A stretch of DNA of 64,000 nt from an uncultured bacterium (GTDB lineage: Bacteria > Myxococcota_A > Polyangia > Polyangiales > Houyiibacteriaceae), in contig CALJDU010000015.1 in NCBI GenBank assembly GCA_938024995.1, positions 1-64,000 of the forward strand, given 5' to 3'. Below, piece after piece: positions 47,012 through 63,209 of the stretch. Under the pieces are notes generated by a model. It searched no databases. It had not been told where the DNA came from and worked only from the letters and a program-made list of their open reading frames with translations. The translations under genes and the position numbers were made by a program. Positions within the stretch are counted from its first letter, which is position 1; each line of letters opens with the position of its first letter.

Positions 47012-48298
47012 TCACTCGAACCACCAGTTCGCGTCGCGGCTGACGCTCGGATCAACGTGTTCACGTTGCGGGAGGAACCACGCGCGGAGCACGTCGCGGT
47101 CGATGGCGTCCGGGAAGCGCGGGTCGCTCGGTCGAAGGCGTTCGTATCGCGTGACGGTGACGTCGATGGTGTCGCCGCCGCCGAAGATGTCGTAAGGGTC
47201 GGCGTCTTCTTGAACCGTCTCGCGGTGGATGGCGTAGGGCACCCCGCACCCGCAGAGCGTGATGGGCTCGACCGCGGGCGCTTCGAACTTTGACGGGCGC
47301 GTCTCTTGCCCGACCCGTCCGCGCAGGCGGCAAGGTCGACAGAAAGGGGCACCGAGCACGCGACGCAGCGGCTCGGGCAGGGGGAGCGCCTCTACGTTCA
47401 ACGCGAGGAGCGCGTCGAGGTCTGCAGGGTCCGCGTCCCGAAGCGGTCGCGCCAACTTGAGCGCGTGGCGAATGAGCTGCGTGGCCGGGTCGAACGACGT
47501 GAGCAAGCCTCGCGCGAGCTCCTCCACGAGGCGCGCGCGATCCGCCGGGCGCTTGAGCAAACGCAACGCGTTCCCGAGGAGACGTCCTTCCTCGTGGTCA
47601 CAAGGCTCACCCAGGATCACCAACGCGGCGGCGAGATCACGTCGCGCGCGGAGACCATGCGGGTGTTCGCGGAGCGGCTCGATCATCCCCGTCATCAGCG
47701 CGGCGCGAATCGGGGCGGCGTCCGAGAGACGACCATCCAAGACGCCGCGGAGGACATGTTCGGCATAGGTGTGGGCCACGTAGGACGGAGTCGCGAGCGC
47801 CTCGAGCGCGACGCGCGCTTCCACGCCGGCATGCGGGGTGCGCGCGAGGAGGAACTTGTGTGGCGCTCTTCGTCCCACCGCGAGGGCCGCGTCGTCGACC
47901 GATTCTCCGCGCGCGGCCACGTAGCGGAGATACGCCGAGAGGTAGGAACGGTCTCGCTGCATCGCGGCGACCGTCAGCGACACGGGGTCAACCAATGTGA
48001 AGAGCGGGAAGACGCTCGGGAGCAAGACGTGCTGCGACGTGATCTTCGAGGCGGCGTCGAAGTCGGTCTGGATCAGCTCGGCGGCGGCCCAGTAGAAGAA
48101 GGGCTGGCGAAGCGCGCGCTGGATGGTCTTGTGCAGCGCGGCGGGGGTGCGGAGGTCGATTCTCACGCGCGTATGGATCTTCTCGCCGCTCGCCCGTCGC
48201 GCGGCAGACACCACCTTGAGCGCGAGCGGCGAACCCGCGAGCGCGGCGTCGAGCGCGACCCGCGCCGCTTCGTGATCGTCAGGGTTCGGCGTCATCAT
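47012..48298 (-). CDS. Hypothetical protein with two Cys pairs near the C-terminus
   Basis: A 428-residue helical protein without signal peptide. The N-terminal 300 residues are Ala/Leu/Arg-rich and may form a helical repeat. CRPC and, about 35 residues later, LCGCGVP give two Cys pairs that could bind a metal. The C-terminal tail is acidic and aromatic (DPYDIFGGGDTIDVTVTRYERL). It shares with its downstream neighbour a short segment SFDPAxxQLIR (TSFDPALGQLIREF vs TSFDPATQLIRHAL), which hints at a common helical module. Function unknown. Confidence 0.7.
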   Translation of the reverse strand: MMTPNPDDHEAARVALDAALAGSPLALKVVSAARRASGEKIHTRVRIDLRTPAALHKTIQRALRQPFFYWAAAELIQTDFDAASKITSQHVLLPSVFPLFTLVDPVSLTVAAMQRDRSYLSAYLRYVAARGESVDDAALAVGRRAPHKFLLARTPHAGVEARVALEALATPSYVAHTYAEHVLRGVLDGRLSDAAPIRAALMTGMIEPLREHPHGLRARRDLAAALVILGEPCDHEEGRLLGNALRLLKRPADRARLVEELARGLLTSFDPATQLIRHALKLARPLRDADPADLDALLALNVEALPLPEPLRRVLGAPFCRPCRLRGRVGQETRPSKFEAPAVEPITLCGCGVPYAIHRETVQEDADPYDIFGGGDTIDVTVTRYERLRPSDPRFPDAIDRDVLRAWFLPQREHVDPSVSRDANWWFE

Positions 48299-48334
48299 CG
48301 CGAGCGTCGATTCGAAGTGGAGCGCGCGGTTCCG

Positions 48335-49240
48335 TCAACGCGCCAAGAGCGCGGCGAGCGCACCTTCGGGCACGACGAACACGTCGTGGTGAGGGACGTC
48401 ATCTCCGCAGTGGAGTCCGTTGACCTGAGCCCAGCTGATCGCGAGACGCCGAGTGGCGCGGTCGAACGAGACGTCAACGAGGCTCGGGACCGATTCGCAG
48501 ACCTCGCGGGCGGGGGCCTCTCGGTCGTCTTCCCAGCAGTAGGCGGGCGGGGTGGCGGTACCCACGATCGCTCCTCGTTCATCGCGTCGCGCGACCGCGA
48601 ACGTGACGACGCCATCCTGCTGCGAGACGCTGAGGAAGAGCCCCGCGAGTCCGCCCGCGAGGAGCACAGACTCGGTCGCGCCGCGCAGGCCGAGCCCTTC
48701 ACCTTCGAAGCGGAACGAGACGATGCTCGCGGCGCGCTCGCAGGTCGCGTCGACGTTCTCCGAAATGCGCGACCACAGATGCGCCTCGGTCGTGACGGGG
48801 ACTCGCTGATCGGCGGTCGTCAGCACGGCGTCTTCGGGCCACTCTGCGCAGCTGCTGATCGTGGGGGCCTCAAGGGAAACCACCGCGTCCTCGCAAAACG
48901 CGAGCGTGCGCGGCGGAGGGCGCGGGACGCAATCGTCGCCGCTCATCGGGGCTCCGGTTTGCGCGCGCTGCCAGCACTCCGCTGCGTCTTGCTCCGCCCG
49001 GCCAGCTGCGCCGGACCGGGCCTCCGCGACCAGTTCGTCCAGTTCGTCGGCGGTCACGCTTTGCTCGAGCCCGAGCGTAATGGTGCTCAGCGCGATCGGC
49101 TCTACGTCCGCGAAATCGATCTGTGTCGCGACGTTGGTGGTCTCGACGGTTGGCTCTGGGTTAGGCGGAGTCTCTCGCGGAGCGGTCACGCCGCCGCACG
49201 CAACGAGGAGCAACAAGCTGAAGAGGGGACGAGTCGTCAT
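48335..49240 (-). CDS. Hypothetical lipoprotein, Cys-rich
   Basis: A 301-residue lipoprotein: MTTRPLFSLLLLVAC provides a short signal with lipobox LVAC. The mature protein has a Pro/Thr linker and about seven Cys, probably forming disulfides (ECWQRA, DDCVPR, AFCEDA, SSCAEW, TCERAA, YCWEDD, VCESVP, HCGDDV). The product is beta-rich and without a known family. An intrinsic terminator separates it from the preceding gene on the same strand. Confidence 0.78.
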   Translation of the reverse strand: MTTRPLFSLLLLVACGGVTAPRETPPNPEPTVETTNVATQIDFADVEPIALSTITLGLEQSVTADELDELVAEARSGAAGRAEQDAAECWQRAQTGAPMSGDDCVPRPPPRTLAFCEDAVVSLEAPTISSCAEWPEDAVLTTADQRVPVTTEAHLWSRISENVDATCERAASIVSFRFEGEGLGLRGATESVLLAGGLAGLFLSVSQQDGVVTFAVARRDERGAIVGTATPPAYCWEDDREAPAREVCESVPSLVDVSFDRATRRLAISWAQVNGLHCGDDVPHHDVFVVPEGALAALLAR

Positions 49241-49282
49241 GGAGTTCGTTTCTGCGGAAGCCGCGAAAGAAAGCGGGGAACG

Positions 49283-49320
49283 AAAAAACCTCCGCCGCCG
49301 GAATGGCGTGGAGGCTTTTT
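49283..49320 (-). terminator. Intrinsic terminator with U-tract
   Basis: Read on the minus strand, GCCTCC...GGAGG forms a stem (CCTCC/GGAGG plus CGCC/GGCG around an internal mismatch), followed by a run of six T. It lies just downstream of the stop of the 49.3-kb gene. It is the clearest classic rho-independent terminator in the window. The opposite strand has a shorter T-run, so it may also work in reverse. Confidence 0.8.
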
Positions 49321-49337
49321 GAGCGGACGCGAGTGGT

Positions 49338-49967
49338 TCAGAACTCGTCGAGACCCTGGAGGTCGCTGTCGTCGTCCATGCCGCCGCCGCCGCCGCCGCT
49401 GAAGTCGTCGGTACCGCCGCCGCCTGCGCCGAAGTCGTCGCCTTCGTCGTCTAGGTCACCGAGACCTCCGAGGTCGCCTCCGTCGTTGTTTCGACCGCCC
49501 ACATTTGCGCCCGAACCCTGACACTCATCCGGGTTGCGTCGACGAAGCTTCACCGCGTTCCAAGGGCCGCCGCGGACCTCCGCGTCGTCGTGTCCCCACT
49601 CGCCGAGGAAGTACTGGTCTTCATCGTCGCCGACCTCGAGCTTGAAGTAGCCGCGTCCGCGCGTGATGGTCGGGCGACCCGGAACGAGCTCGCGATGGTC
49701 CTCCCATTGGAAGCGCAGCACGTTGCCTTGGATCGTCCCTTGGACGCGGCCGTTACGCTCGTTCTGGGTGTAGGTGCCCGCGACGTTGCTGCCGGTCTGG
49801 CAGAGGTGCATCTCGCCGTACTGCGGCGACTGCCAGACGCCGTGGAAGGTGCCGTTGGCGGGCATCGCGCCGATCGTGATGTTCGCGCGGTTCGAGACGC
49901 CGCCGCATCCAATCGCGAAGGCCGCGGAAAGGATGACGAGGCAAATGAGGGTGAGGCTCTGCTTCAT
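49338..49967 (-). CDS. Lipoprotein with acidic Gly-rich C-terminal tail
   Basis: A 209-residue lipoprotein: KQSLTLICLVILSAAFAIGC gives a strong signal and lipobox AIGC. The central ~100 residues are a beta-sandwich-like domain (FHGVWQSPQYGEMHLCQTGSNVAGTY, YFKLEVGDDEDQYFLGEWG). The last ~60 residues are Asp/Gly low complexity, likely disordered and cation-binding. The start ATG at 49967 is fixed by AGGAGA about 8 bp upstream, the best Shine-Dalgarno in this window. The upstream open frame is not needed. Confidence 0.85.
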   Translation of the reverse strand: MKQSLTLICLVILSAAFAIGCGGVSNRANITIGAMPANGTFHGVWQSPQYGEMHLCQTGSNVAGTYTQNERNGRVQGTIQGNVLRFQWEDHRELVPGRPTITRGRGYFKLEVGDDEDQYFLGEWGHDDAEVRGGPWNAVKLRRRNPDECQGSGANVGGRNNDGGDLGGLGDLDDEGDDFGAGGGGTDDFSGGGGGGMDDDSDLQGLDEF

Positions 49968-50076
49968 GAAAGTTCTCCTAAGCGCGCTCTGGTTTACATC
50001 AGAGCGCCTCTCGCGGCGGAACATACTGCGTCTCTCGGGGAACCGGAAGCGGAGCTTTGTTGCAGGGTTTGCGCGG

Positions 50077-51807
50077 CTATTCGATCTCGGGCACGCCACA
50101 GGCGTACATCAAGACCTTGTCCGGACCCTTCGCGAGCTCGATCAAATCCGCGACCTCCGGCGCGAAGTCGTTCAAGAGGGAGCGCGTGACCGCGGCGGTG
50201 GCGAGCTGCGCGACCTGAGCTGCTTTCTGCGGCGGGGCGGGCGGAACGTTGCCTTGCTTGACCCAAACGACCGCTGGCTCGAGCCGCTCGACGACCGCGG
50301 CGGGACCCTTGATGCGCTTCTTGAGCTCCGCGACGGCCACATCAAGGCCGCCGAGCGCGTCGACGAGCCCGTGCTTTTTGGCGTCGGTGCCTGACCAAAC
50401 GCGACCTCGCGCGAGAGGTTCGACCTCGTCCTTGTCGCGCCCGCGACCGTCGGCCACGAGAGAGACGAAGGCGTCGTAGAAGCCGTCCAGTTCGCGATCG
50501 AGAATCGCGCGCTCGTCAGCCTCGAGGGCGCGCGTGGGCGAGAACATATCGGCGTGCGGAGCCGAGCGGATGGTCTCGGTGTTGACGCCGAGCTGGTCCA
50601 TGAAGCGCTTCGCCATGAATCGCGCCGAGACGACACCGATGGAGCCCGTGATGGTGGTCGGCTGCGCGACGATCGCGTCTGTGCCGGCGGCGACGTAGTA
50701 GCCACCGCTCGCGGCGACATCACCGAAGGCAGCGACGACCGGCTTCTTCTCTTTCACGCGCATGACCTCACGATGAATCAAGTCGCTGGTCATGGCGGAG
50801 CCACCGGGAGATGTGACGCGGAGGAGAACGCCGAGGGCGCGCGGATCCTTGCGCGCGAGCCTTAGCGCGGGGACCGCGGGGTGGGTTCCCTTCGCGCCGT
50901 TGATCGCGCCTTCCACTTCGACGACGGCGATGTAAGGACGCGGCGCGAACTGCGCGAAGAAGCTCGCCTCCATGAAGCCGTAGTAGCCGCTCGCGGCGAC
51001 GATGCGCGCGAGCTTCCCGGTGGTCTTTTGGTTGAGAACGGTCGGGAGCTCGTCTTCGTAGCAGGTGCCATCGGCGAGCCCGAGCTCGACCGCGTGGGTG
51101 CCGCGGATCATTCCCTTGTCGAAAATCTCTCGCGCCTTCTCTTGCGTCATGCCGGGGCGAGAGGCGATCGCGTCGGTGAGGGCGCCATCGAAAGCGTTCA
51201 TCAGGCCGGTGAGCTGCTCGCGCTGCGGCTCGCTCATACCCTCGCGCGTCATCGACTCCGCCGCGGTCTTGTACTCGGCGCGGGCGAAGCGCTCGACGCC
51301 GATGCCGATCTTGTCGAGGAGCGTCTTGTAGTACTTCGATGAGAGGGCGAGGCCGAGCGTCATCAATGTGGCTTGCGGAGCGAGGTACACACGGTCGGCG
51401 GCCATCGCGAGGTAGATCTCCTTGTTGCCGCCCGCCTCGGGGATGTACGCGACCACCTCTTTGCCCGACGCCCGGATCTCGGCGAGCACATCACGCACGC
51501 TTTGGATGGTCGCCCACCCCGCGCGCAGGCCCGGTACGTGGAGCACCACGCCTTTGATCTTCTTGTCCGCCGCGACGTGTCCCGCGAGCTTGCGGAGCGC
51601 CGCGATGTTGGTCGGCAGCTTCGCCTGGAGCTGCGGCACGTAGCGGTAAAGCATGTGCCGTGGCTTCGGCAGCTCCTCGATCTGGGATCGAAGCCGAATC
51701 TCGATCCAATCACCTTTCGGCCGACCAAAGAGCCGCCCGGCCCACCAAAGAGGCAAAAGCGGGAGCTTGAGGAGGTTCCCGATGCCGCGAAGCGCGTAAG
51801 TGATCAC
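50077..51807 (-). CDS. sppA: Signal peptide peptidase SppA (long type)
   Basis: A 576-residue membrane-bound Ser/Lys protease that degrades cleaved signal peptides. It is of the long, two-domain (67K) type. The N-terminal half carries the general-base Lys (about Lys180, AEYKTAAES). The C-terminal half has the catalytic Ser in GDVAASGGYYVA (about Ser367), together with LLRVTSPGGSAMTSD and TTITGSIGVVSARF. One short hydrophobic N-terminal segment (LLKLPLLPLWWAGRLFG) may anchor it. It is divergent from the AgmX-type lipoprotein, 108 bp apart. Confidence 0.93.
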   Translation of the reverse strand: MITYALRGIGNLLKLPLLPLWWAGRLFGRPKGDWIEIRLRSQIEELPKPRHMLYRYVPQLQAKLPTNIAALRKLAGHVAADKKIKGVVLHVPGLRAGWATIQSVRDVLAEIRASGKEVVAYIPEAGGNKEIYLAMAADRVYLAPQATLMTLGLALSSKYYKTLLDKIGIGVERFARAEYKTAAESMTREGMSEPQREQLTGLMNAFDGALTDAIASRPGMTQEKAREIFDKGMIRGTHAVELGLADGTCYEDELPTVLNQKTTGKLARIVAASGYYGFMEASFFAQFAPRPYIAVVEVEGAINGAKGTHPAVPALRLARKDPRALGVLLRVTSPGGSAMTSDLIHREVMRVKEKKPVVAAFGDVAASGGYYVAAGTDAIVAQPTTITGSIGVVSARFMAKRFMDQLGVNTETIRSAPHADMFSPTRALEADERAILDRELDGFYDAFVSLVADGRGRDKDEVEPLARGRVWSGTDAKKHGLVDALGGLDVAVAELKKRIKGPAAVVERLEPAVVWVKQGNVPPAPPQKAAQVAQLATAAVTRSLLNDFAPEVADLIELAKGPDKVLMYACGVPEIE

Positions 51808-51860
51808 ACCACAAGCCTAAGGCCGCTTGGCCGACGTCGCTAGTGGGGCCTCCGCTCCAG

Positions 51861-51875
51861 TTTTGTGCGACAAAA
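51861..51875. promoter_or_regulatory. AT-rich palindrome TTTTGT-GCG-ACAAAA
   Basis: A perfect 6-bp inverted repeat with a 3-bp centre in the divergent region between sppA and the AgmX-like lipoprotein gene. Such an AT-rich symmetric site stands out against the GC-rich background and is placed where an operator would be expected, 40-55 bp upstream of both start codons. A regulator is not identified. Confidence 0.45.
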
Positions 51876-51915
51876 TGCCCCCGTTCGGTCGCGGCATTAG
51901 CGCTACAGTCGCGCG

Positions 51916-52641
51916 ATGCGATTGCAGCTCGCCAACGCTCTGCTTCTCGGCAGCCTCTGTGCGTGTCAGAGCGCGGTCGTCGAACCCGCGCCCACGACGG
52001 CCTCCCGCGAGAGCCGGGAAGCGCCATCCGCTGTGGCCCAAGGCTCGAACGACGACACCGGGACCGCGAGGGTCGCTGATGACGAGCTTGAGCGCGCGAT
52101 GCGAGGGAGCCATCGATCACTGCGCGACTGCTATGCGGGTGACGACAGCGTCATGTTGATAATCCGTGGCGATGTGGACCGCTCCGGTATCGTTTCGTCC
52201 AAGGTCGTCGGCGGACGCGAACAAACGCATCAGTGCGTGACGCGTGTGGTCGACCGATGGAGATTCTCCCCCGCCGACAACCCGCGACGCTTCGCGATCC
52301 CGGTGGTCTTCGAGTCGACCCGGCCGCTCGCTCCCGAGCGCGAGGTCGCGGTTCCGTCGATGCCGTCGAGCAGGTTGACCGAGCAGCTCGGGCGCGGGCG
52401 AGGAGAGCTGCGCTCCTGCGTAACGCAGTACGAGGGTGAAGCCGCGGTGCGTTTCGATGTTGAGGTCTCGGTGGAGGTCGATGGCTCCGTCTCAAGCGTC
52501 AATCTCGTGGGGGAGGGACCGCGCTCTCTGACGGACTGCGTCGAGTCCGCCGTCCGTGGTTGGCGCTTTTCTCCGGCTGTCTCGGAAATGAAGGAGCGAG
52601 CCATGTTTCCGCTCGTCATCCAGGGTGGTGACGAGCGCTGA
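51916..52641 (+). CDS. Lipoprotein with two AgmX/TonB-C-like domains
   Basis: A 241-residue lipoprotein (lipobox LCAC after a short signal). It has two similar ~80-residue modules, each with a first Cys (SLRDCYAG; ELRSCVTQY), a GDVDRSG / VEVDGS turn, a second Cys (HQCVTRVVDRWRFSP; LTDCVESAVRGWRFSP) and an FP(V/L)VI-type end. This is the pattern of the AgmX/PglI C-terminal domain, related in fold to TonB C-termini and common in myxobacterial envelope complexes. The tandem copies suggest an internal duplication. It could anchor other envelope proteins; there is no direct partner in the neighbourhood. Confidence 0.82.
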   Translation: MRLQLANALLLGSLCACQSAVVEPAPTTASRESREAPSAVAQGSNDDTGTARVADDELERAMRGSHRSLRDCYAGDDSVMLIIRGDVDRSGIVSSKVVGGREQTHQCVTRVVDRWRFSPADNPRRFAIPVVFESTRPLAPEREVAVPSMPSSRLTEQLGRGRGELRSCVTQYEGEAAVRFDVEVSVEVDGSVSSVNLVGEGPRSLTDCVESAVRGWRFSPAVSEMKERAMFPLVIQGGDER

Positions 52642-52695
52642 GAACGGCAGACGACAGCACGGAGAACGGCAGGACGCGCACGGACACGGGCGGAC

Positions 52696-52724
52696 TTGAA
52701 AAAGGACGGCGTTTCGGCGATAAA
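52696..52724 (+). promoter_or_regulatory. Promoter placed to give a leaderless mRNA
   Basis: -35 TTGAAA (52696-52701), 17-bp spacer, -10 GATAAA (52719-52724). The predicted transcription start is near 52731, essentially at the ATG (52730) of the Cys-rich lipoprotein. No Shine-Dalgarno is present. Confidence 0.45.
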
Positions 52725-52729
52725 AATGT

Positions 52730-53659
52730 ATGCCGCACCTCAAGTTCTCCGTTTTTCTGTGTGTGCTCGTGGGTTGCCAGCCCGGCTTCGAAGTACCGGA
52801 TTCGCCTGACGAAGACATCGATGTGATGGGAGACCGGGAAGTGGCTGACGAAGCCAGCCGCGACGATGCGCCCGCTGGTACTTACGACGAGCCCGCACCG
52901 CCGGCGGAACCCTCCGACGATGACGAGCCATCCGAGACATCCGAGGAAGCCTACGACGCCACGGGCTACTGCTCGTGGTGGGCGTGTGGCGAGCCGAGCA
53001 ACCTCGACGCGGACTGCGCCGACCCCAGCGGCTCTGAGTGCTGGTGCGAGTGGGAGGCCGAGAACTGCGAGTCCGCCTGCGGCGGGAGCTGGTGCACGGG
53101 ACCGCGCCCGACGACCGCCGCTCCGACGTTTCCCATGCCCGCCGCCGGCAACTGTTTCGTCACGCCGACCTACTGTCCAACGGGGAGCTACTGCAGCGAA
53201 GACAGCGACGGCGCGTTCAGCTGCCGCGCGGTTCCGGCGACGCTCTCGTGGAAAATCGCGAACCTCACCACCTACGAGTCGTACCCCGACCCTGGAAGCG
53301 ATGAGTGCCTGTACTACAGCGGCTGCCGCTGGTCCGGCTGGTTCTCGGCGCTCCCGACTCGGATGAGCGAGGCTTGGGTGCAGAGCCACAACATCGTCGC
53401 CTTCTTCAGCACGGATGGGTGGGGCTATGACCACCACGAGCTCAAGACCATCCGGATGCGGGAGCCGGGGACGGACAACACGATCGACGTGGTGGTCTAT
53501 GACACCTGCGCGGACAGTGACTGCTCTGGGTGCTGCTCTGCGAACGCCTGGCAGAACGGTGGACGCGGGACGTTGCTCGACATCGAGTCTTACTCCCGTG
53601 AACGCTTCGGCTTCGGGGGCTGGGACCAGGTCGAGTGGACATGCTTGGACTGCGACTGA
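52730..53659 (+). CDS. Cys-rich lipoprotein with expansin/DPBB-like C-terminus
   Basis: A 309-residue lipoprotein: LKFSVFLCVLVGC provides the lipobox VLVGC, followed by a long acidic linker (DSPDEDIDVMGDRE onward, Asp/Glu/Pro-rich). A Cys-rich region (SWWACGEP, SECWCEWEAENCESACGG) follows. The C-terminal ~120 residues include WKIANLTTYESYPDPGSDECLYYSGC, HELKTIRMREPG and VVYDTCADSDCSGCCSANAW, which resemble the double-psi beta-barrel/expansin-like fold (polysaccharide-binding proteins). The catalytic Asp of expansins is not certain. A surface or secreted carbohydrate-binding role is inference. Confidence 0.8.
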   Translation: MPHLKFSVFLCVLVGCQPGFEVPDSPDEDIDVMGDREVADEASRDDAPAGTYDEPAPPAEPSDDDEPSETSEEAYDATGYCSWWACGEPSNLDADCADPSGSECWCEWEAENCESACGGSWCTGPRPTTAAPTFPMPAAGNCFVTPTYCPTGSYCSEDSDGAFSCRAVPATLSWKIANLTTYESYPDPGSDECLYYSGCRWSGWFSALPTRMSEAWVQSHNIVAFFSTDGWGYDHHELKTIRMREPGTDNTIDVVVYDTCADSDCSGCCSANAWQNGGRGTLLDIESYSRERFGFGGWDQVEWTCLDCD

Positions 53660-53660
53660 A

Positions 53661-53700
53661 GCGACGTGACCGGAGCGACGTGACCGGAGCGACGACCGAA
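53661..53700. repeat. Short tandem repeat (14-bp units)
   Basis: GCGACGTGACCGGA occurs twice at 53661-53688, then a truncated third copy (GCGACGACCGAA). It lies between two convergent genes. No function is evident. Confidence 0.6.
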
Positions 53701-53717
53701 CCACCCGCGGACGCTCG

Positions 53718-54698
53718 CTAGCGAAGCAGCGCGAGCGCGTTGTTCGTCATCCGCTCCGTGTACGAATGCGCCTTTGGGTGGCCGGGCGCCCATCCCAGCA
53801 AGAAGCGATGAAAGTCTGCCCACGCGACGGGGTAGAGCGGTCGCCACTCTGCTTCCACCTCGCGCGCGAGCGGTCCCTCGCCGCGGGACCCGAGCGCGCT
53901 CCGGAGATGTTCGAAGTAGAGGTCGATGCACTCTTGGTCACGCGTTTCGCATTCGTTCTCCGTGAGCGCGCTCCCAAGGAAGTAGACGAGGTCCTTCATG
54001 CCGCATCCGCCGCCGACGTACTGGAAGTCCACCGCGGCGACCCGGGCTTCCCCGAGAGCGTCCACCCCGAAGCAGAAGTTGGCGAGCTTCGCATCGCCAT
54101 GCACGAGTCCTTGGAAGCGGCAACTCGAGAGTCTCGTGTCGAGCTCCGCGGCCGCGTCCTTGAGGGCGCTGGGACCCATTCGCGAAAGCTCGTCCGGTCG
54201 CGTCGCGAGGTGCCAATACGTACCCTCGGGCCAGAGCCCGTTGGGCGGCTCGTGCGCAGCGCTGAGAAAGCGCGCGTGGAAGCCCGCCAACCATCGAAGA
54301 CACGCCGATAGCTGCGCGTCATTCAGCCTCGAGCAGCGCGCCGCGTATCCCGCTGCGTCAAGGTCCTCAAGGAGCAGCCAGCGTTCGTCGCTTTCGCCGA
54401 CGTGATGTCCGAGCAGCGTTGGCACCCGCTCCGAGAGGCAGCGTGAAGACCAGTCTTGATAGAAGGCGGACTCGACCGCGTAAGACCGAAGCTTACGGGC
54501 GTGGCTGGTCGGGCCGCCGGCGCCGCGCGGGTGGGGAGCGCTTGCGCGAGGTGAGATCCACTTGAGGATCGCGGTTTGGTCTCCCGCGCAGATGACGCGT
54601 TCGATGCGACCGTAGCCGCTCCACAGGCTCTGGAGGGTCACGCGCTGGACGACGGCTGCGCCGAGGGTCTGCTCCAACCAAGCCGGCAGGGTCTTCAT
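53718..54698 (-). CDS. Phosphotransferase (aminoglycoside/choline-kinase fold)
   Basis: A 326-residue protein-kinase-like small-molecule kinase. The N-lobe has AILKWISP with a possible ATP-binding Lys, and LLLEDLDA as the hinge. The catalytic loop [13 protein letters not shown] (HGDxxxxN) and the metal-binding segment [12 protein letters not shown] are typical of the aminoglycoside phosphotransferase/ecdysteroid-kinase-like group. Substrate unknown. The C-terminal part is helical ([15 protein letters not shown]). It stands alone, convergent with the expansin-like lipoprotein gene. Confidence 0.85.
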   Translation of the reverse strand: MKTLPAWLEQTLGAAVVQRVTLQSLWSGYGRIERVICAGDQTAILKWISPRASAPHPRGAGGPTSHARKLRSYAVESAFYQDWSSRCLSERVPTLLGHHVGESDERWLLLEDLDAAGYAARCSRLNDAQLSACLRWLAGFHARFLSAAHEPPNGLWPEGTYWHLATRPDELSRMGPSALKDAAAELDTRLSSCRFQGLVHGDAKLANFCFGVDALGEARVAAVDFQYVGGGCGMKDLVYFLGSALTENECETRDQECIDLYFEHLRSALGSRGEGPLAREVEAEWRPLYPVAWADFHRFLLGWAPGHPKAHSYTERMTNNALALLR

Positions 54699-55004
54699 CG
54701 CGTCACTCTTCGAGAACCTCGCGTTTGGATCAAGGGGGGAGCGAAGCGACCGGTCGAGGAGCGTCGCGCAAGTCTAGCGCGCAGCAGAGCTGACGACGTG
54801 AGCCGCCAAGCTCCCGTCGCTCCTCGGCCCCGTGACCCCCTGTGCTGCGTTGCTGCGTCAGTCGGACACGACAGTGTCCTCCTTCCTCGCGCCTTGCCCA
54901 GGACGCCACGGAACTCGAGGCGCTCGGTCCGCTTGACGGCTCACGCCTCGCGAACGTTTGGGGGAATCCGCGAAGCGGAGGGGGTCTCGAAAAAGACCCC
55001 AAGA
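54699..55004. other. 306-bp region without a gene
   Basis: Non-coding space between two leftward genes. It holds a perfect inverted repeat GGACAC-GACA-GTGTCC (54864-54879), a candidate operator or hairpin, and two tandem hairpins at the end of the following gene (separate entry). I see no ORF with gene-like codon usage and no promoter I would defend. Confidence 0.5.
54967..55000 (-). terminator. Two tandem hairpins after the MopE-repeat gene
   Basis: GGGGTCT-CGAAAA-AGACCCC (54981-55000, 7-bp stem) starts 4 bp downstream of the stop codon. TCCGC-GAA-GCGGA (54967-54979, 5-bp stem) follows. No U-tract after the second. Likely the 3' end of the transcript. Confidence 0.55.
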
Positions 55005-60371
<5,367 letters not shown>

Positions 60372-60473
60372 GCCTCACTCTAGCCAGCGAATTCGACCAA
60401 CGGTGTGTGACTTCTATCGCGGTCCCCCGTCGGTCGAGATTTCTCCTGCGACCGGTGTTATGGAGGCAGCGAC

Positions 60474-63113
<2,640 letters not shown>

Positions 63114-63209
63114 CGTTTCGGCCTCTGCCCCGAGCGGCCTCGGCCCCGCTGGGCAGACGTCATAGATTTTCCGACTTCGCGCAGCGACGCGAGCCAGTAC
63201 GGTCACGCG

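Noticed and set aside
47306..49402. Long plus-strand frame (698 residues)
   Set aside because: Antisense to two genes with clear lipoprotein and domain features; composition is Arg/Glu-rich shadow.
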